This document shows, in pieces, positions 23,554 to 26,483 of a stretch of DNA of 26,483 bases. The stretch's first letter is position 1, and every line of letters begins with the position of its first letter. A program made the translations under genes and the position numbers. The stretch comes from Bacillota bacterium. Its GTDB lineage: Bacteria; Bacillota; UBA4882; UBA8346. The stretch lies in NCBI GenBank assembly GCA_023401925.1, contig JAEXDA010000055.1:1-26483 (forward strand), given 5' to 3'. The notes beneath the pieces are model-generated. The model was given only the letters and a program-made list of their open reading frames with translations, ran no database searches and was not told the origin of the DNA.

Positions 23554-24882
23554 TTACTTTTTAAACAAATTTTTTACTCCTGGCGTAATCAATCCTTCCG
23601 CTTTCCACAAAATTTCTCTCCCGGCAATACAAGTACCCACCCAAGCAGCCGCAATGGACCATCCGGCAACGACATCACTAGGGTAATGGACTCCTAAATA
23701 GATGCGACTTAGACCCACTCCAAAAGCGATTAGCATCAATAAAAAGGATAGAATCCCGCTATGATAAATTTTTTTTCGATTGCGAATAACTAAATATGCC
23801 AAAAAACTATAAAGCGTCATGGTTATCAACGCGTGCCCACTTGGAAAGCTGTAACCAGTTGCCATTCCAAGCCACGGCATGGGTGGGCGGGTCCTCTCAA
23901 AAGTCGCTTTTAAAACCTCCGTTAACCCCCACCCACCGGCGGTACAAATATCAAGTACGATACCATCGATAAGGAACCGACGGTAGAGGAGGCCGAAAAC
24001 CGTTAAAGAAACAACAATTAAAAGAATGACCGGAGTTGAACCTAGATTGGTAATTCCATTCATAATCAAAGTGAGCCAAGGTGTTCTCCATGACACAATA
24101 TAGATGCCAATGCTCTGATCAAAAAGACCCAATTCATTCTCAAGTAATTTATAAACCAGTTTTAAAAAAAAGCCAATACTAAAAATGATTAAGGTTGCGC
24201 CGGCGATCAGAAACCAACCGAAACGGCTTATAACTTCAGTTCGCTTATTAACCCCAGCAGCCCCTTGTTGCCATAACGATTTTAAATGGCGGATGACAGG
24301 AACTAAACACTGTTGAATCCATTGGGTATGCCAAAAAACCAGTAACAACAAAAGGCCGGTCCCAACAATCACGAACATGGTCATACCCATTGCGTGATGC
24401 AAATAATCGGCTACTTTGGGACCATAAAACATTAACAGTAAAGCACCGCTAAAAAAATGAATGCTCCTGGCTATTGCCGAAGTCGTGATAAAGGTAAAGA
24501 TCGGCATCTGAAAAACCCCGGACATGATGGCAAATATTTTATAAGGGATTGGGGTCAATCCGCCTATTGCGATAGCCCACCCCCCATAGCGTAAAAATAA
24601 AGACTCCACTTTACCAGAGTATTCCGGATTGAATAAATGAGTTAAAATAGGCCGTCCAACCCGAAATCCGATTGCATATCCAAAAACGCCTCCCAAAATC
24701 GAACCCGCCGTGCCAATCAAAGCATATAGCGGTCCAAACTGAGGACTGGCCAAAGTCATCGGAATCAGCAATAAATAAGGAGGCAATGGGAAAAAGGACG
24801 CTTCAACGAAAGACAAGATAAACAAACCTATTGCCCCGTAATGAGCCAAAAAAGTTAGGATATGCCCGGCCCAACCCTGCAT
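23554..24882 (-). CDS. DedA-PAP2 fusion membrane protein
   Basis: 442 residues. The N-terminal half (about 1-200) is a DedA/VTT-type membrane domain: FVEASFFPLPPYLLLIP, FGYAIGFRVGRPIL, then YGGWAIAIGGLTPIPYKIFA. DedA proteins include flippases for undecaprenyl phosphate and phosphatidylethanolamine. The C-terminal half is a PAP2 phosphatase with its three motifs: KATFERTRP, YSFPSGHA and SRIYLGVHYPSDVVAG. Together they could dephosphorylate undecaprenyl pyrophosphate or a similar lipid and flip the product. Such fusions are known. The start is ATG at 24882, 9 nt after GGAGG. Downstream, it is convergent with the small ORF. Confidence 0.93.
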   Translation of the reverse strand: MQGWAGHILTFLAHYGAIGLFILSFVEASFFPLPPYLLLIPMTLASPQFGPLYALIGTAGSILGGVFGYAIGFRVGRPILTHLFNPEYSGKVESLFLRYGGWAIAIGGLTPIPYKIFAIMSGVFQMPIFTFITTSAIARSIHFFSGALLLMFYGPKVADYLHHAMGMTMFVIVGTGLLLLLVFWHTQWIQQCLVPVIRHLKSLWQQGAAGVNKRTEVISRFGWFLIAGATLIIFSIGFFLKLVYKLLENELGLFDQSIGIYIVSWRTPWLTLIMNGITNLGSTPVILLIVVSLTVFGLLYRRFLIDGIVLDICTAGGWGLTEVLKATFERTRPPMPWLGMATGYSFPSGHALITMTLYSFLAYLVIRNRKKIYHSGILSFLLMLIAFGVGLSRIYLGVHYPSDVVAGWSIAAAWVGTCIAGREILWKAEGLITPGVKNLFKK

Positions 24883-25121
24883 CTGAATATTCCTCCCTTC
24901 ATTTCGACTCAACCGCTTTTAATCGATATATTTTACCCGCAACTCCCTATATATTTTCATAAAAGCATCAATGAAGACCCAAAAAAAGCTACCGTTAAGG
25001 ATTCACAATCGAAAGAACAAATATAGCTTATCTCTAAGAAGCAATACTATATTTTCTTCTCTTCCGGCCTGTGATTCCTTATTGGGCAGCCTCCGGTAAT
25101 AGCTTGCAGATGGGCTCAAAA

Positions 25122-26255
25122 TTAAAACCTGATCTCGCTTGTAACGATTGCTGTATTATCGTCGTCATTTTTTACGTATGCAACGTTCGTATTGATGACC
25201 CATAGTAACCGCAAGCCGAGTCCTGCCGTGTAACTCACGGGCTTATCTTTGTTGGTAAAACAACCAAGCCTAACTGCAACCGTGTTCCATAAAGCAGACT
25301 GTTCAAACCCAAAATGAATCCGGGTTTGATCATTATTGGAATTGGTGATAGCCTCAATATCCGCCGATAATATGGTGCTTTGAAAAGGATGGTATGCTAT
25401 ACCAAAAATATAGGACATTGGGATCTCAACGGCAAGTTTTTTTGAAGGAAGATCCTGTTTTACAAGATCAAGTGTCCAATTATCGGGGTTGGGATCTAAT
25501 GTATTGGCCCCTAAGGTATATTTCGATACCGTCCCTTCATCCGGGTCAATCTGATAAAAGACATTACGGGCCGTAAAGCCGATGTTTGTCTTGGAAGTCA
25601 ATTTGTAAAGGAATCCAACATCGCAAGCAGCTCCGGTACCTGTGTTGGAAGTAACCGTTGCACCGCCGGCATCATTAAATTTCTTTGCCGCATCAATATA
25701 GTCTTGATCCGTTGTAAATTTGGAAGTATCCGGTATATTGGGGCCAGTAACCTCGGCACAACCTGCTCCTACGCCTTTAAAGCTGATACCGAATGCTAAA
25801 TCTTTCGTAAAGTGAAAAGCCACCGTAGCCAGTGCATAATTAACCGCGGTTGCATGGAAATGAGTTGTAGTGTCATCCATTTCGGTGTCCAATTCAAAGT
25901 CCAAGTAATCACTGATACCAAAATGCCTGGTAGTAATTCCAAAGAATCCACCCACCTTGGCACTTTGGTTTAAATCCTCTTTAGAAGGCATTTCTTCGAC
26001 ATCAAGAGCATCACTAACATTTTGCAATTTATCTACATTGCCCTGAATCCCTATTCCTATGGATAAATCAAAATACTTGATTTGCGTAATCCCAGCCGGG
26101 TTCCAATATGGAGCATAGCCGTCATCAGCCACTGCCGTGTAGGCTCCCCCCATGCCAACCGCTCGGGCACCCTGGCCGATGGAACTCCCCCAGGAAACCG
26201 AAGCAATCGAGGCACTCAATAAAACAGATAAAAGGCCGATCAATAATTTTTTCAT
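25122..26255 (-). CDS. Outer-membrane beta-barrel protein, PorV/UPF0164/TraF-like
   Basis: 377 residues with a signal peptide (KKLLIGLLSVLLSASIASVSWG). The N-terminal motif is GQGARAVGMGGAYTAVADDG, then YWNPAGI, characteristic of PorV/OmpP1-like and UPF0164 proteins. Alternating beta strands follow, and the last residue is Phe (SEIRF), the usual signal for barrel insertion by BamA. It should sit in the outer membrane. Its role may be porin-like or it may transport hydrophobic molecules; this cannot be read here. The start is ATG with AGGAG 9 nt upstream, and a TATAAT-like -10 lies at 26291-26296 on the minus strand. The 239-bp gap downstream, to the DedA gene, contains no gene I can support. 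Confidence 0.88.
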   Translation of the reverse strand: MKKLLIGLLSVLLSASIASVSWGSSIGQGARAVGMGGAYTAVADDGYAPYWNPAGITQIKYFDLSIGIGIQGNVDKLQNVSDALDVEEMPSKEDLNQSAKVGGFFGITTRHFGISDYLDFELDTEMDDTTTHFHATAVNYALATVAFHFTKDLAFGISFKGVGAGCAEVTGPNIPDTSKFTTDQDYIDAAKKFNDAGGATVTSNTGTGAACDVGFLYKLTSKTNIGFTARNVFYQIDPDEGTVSKYTLGANTLDPNPDNWTLDLVKQDLPSKKLAVEIPMSYIFGIAYHPFQSTILSADIEAITNSNNDQTRIHFGFEQSALWNTVAVRLGCFTNKDKPVSYTAGLGLRLLWVINTNVAYVKNDDDNTAIVTSEIRF

Positions 26256-26371
26256 GCCTTTAAGCTCCTAAAATATTATTTAAAAACCTGATTATAAAGT
26301 TAATTCAGCAGATTATTTGAATGTAGTGATTTATCAGCTATCTATTGATTTAAAACCAAAAGAATATCTCC

Positions 26372-26394
26372 CGCAGAGGCGCGGAGGCGCAGAG
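26372..26394. repeat. Short GCGGAGGCGCAGAG-type repeat
   Basis: CGCAGAGGCGCGGAGGCGCAGAG contains near-duplicate CGCAGAGG/CGCGGAGG/CGCAGAG units of 8 bp. Similar GC-rich intergenic strings recur in several bacterial genomes. The rest of 26256-26483 shows no gene I can support. Confidence 0.45.
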
Positions 26395-26483
26395 AAATGA
26401 CGAAGCACTTTGCGACTATGTTTTCTGGTCTAGACGTTTCCTATTCACGGCAACCGATATCACGAATTACCTTGCAAAGCACC

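Overview
The window looks like chromosome from a spore-forming Firmicute that also has an outer membrane. Spore-formation evidence is a clear germination protease gene (gpr) beside rpsT and close to lepA, a neighbourhood familiar from Bacilli and Clostridia. Outer-membrane evidence is a 377-residue beta-barrel protein of the PorV/UPF0164 type with a signal peptide and a C-terminal Phe. Strong AGGAGG-type ribosome sites, many TTG starts and sigma-A-like promoters fit Firmicutes. A Limnochordia/Hydrogenispora-like lineage is a reasonable guess, but it is inference only.

Layout, left to right. 1-285: a 42-bp tandem repeat array. 330-1523: an acyltransferase-3 membrane protein. 1744-1862: a small MITE-like inverted-repeat element. 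1891-3690: lepA with its promoter. 3840-5262: a decaying NarL-type two-component system, with a response regulator frameshifted near its end and a kinase reduced to fragments. 5470-8042: a four-gene minus-strand unit holding gpr, a small membrane protein and two unknown membrane-anchored proteins, ending in a terminator. 8340-8606: rpsT, divergent. 8673-12825: a compact histidine operon hisD-hisB-hisH-hisA-hisF, in which HisA is of the eukaryotic HIS6 type. 13036-15492: ohr, a Cys/His-rich YmaF-like protein, a DUF692/MNIO-family enzyme and a separate hisI-like gene. 15631-17712: a DUF378 protein, an FAD/NAD(P) oxidoreductase and a small coiled-coil protein. 17847-20887: a DeoR-type regulator, galK and galE. 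21097-26255: an exported PKD-repeat protein, a small hypothetical ORF, a DedA-PAP2 fusion and the outer-membrane barrel protein.

The his genes supply the middle and late steps of histidine synthesis; hisG, hisZ, hisE and hisC are not seen here. galK and galE supply two Leloir steps; galT is not here. The most interesting items are the HIS6-type HisA inside a bacterial operon, the MNIO enzyme next to a protein with 11 Cys and 14 His in six HxH pairs, the outer-membrane protein in an apparent spore former, the dying two-component system, and the near-identical promoters of hisD and lepA.
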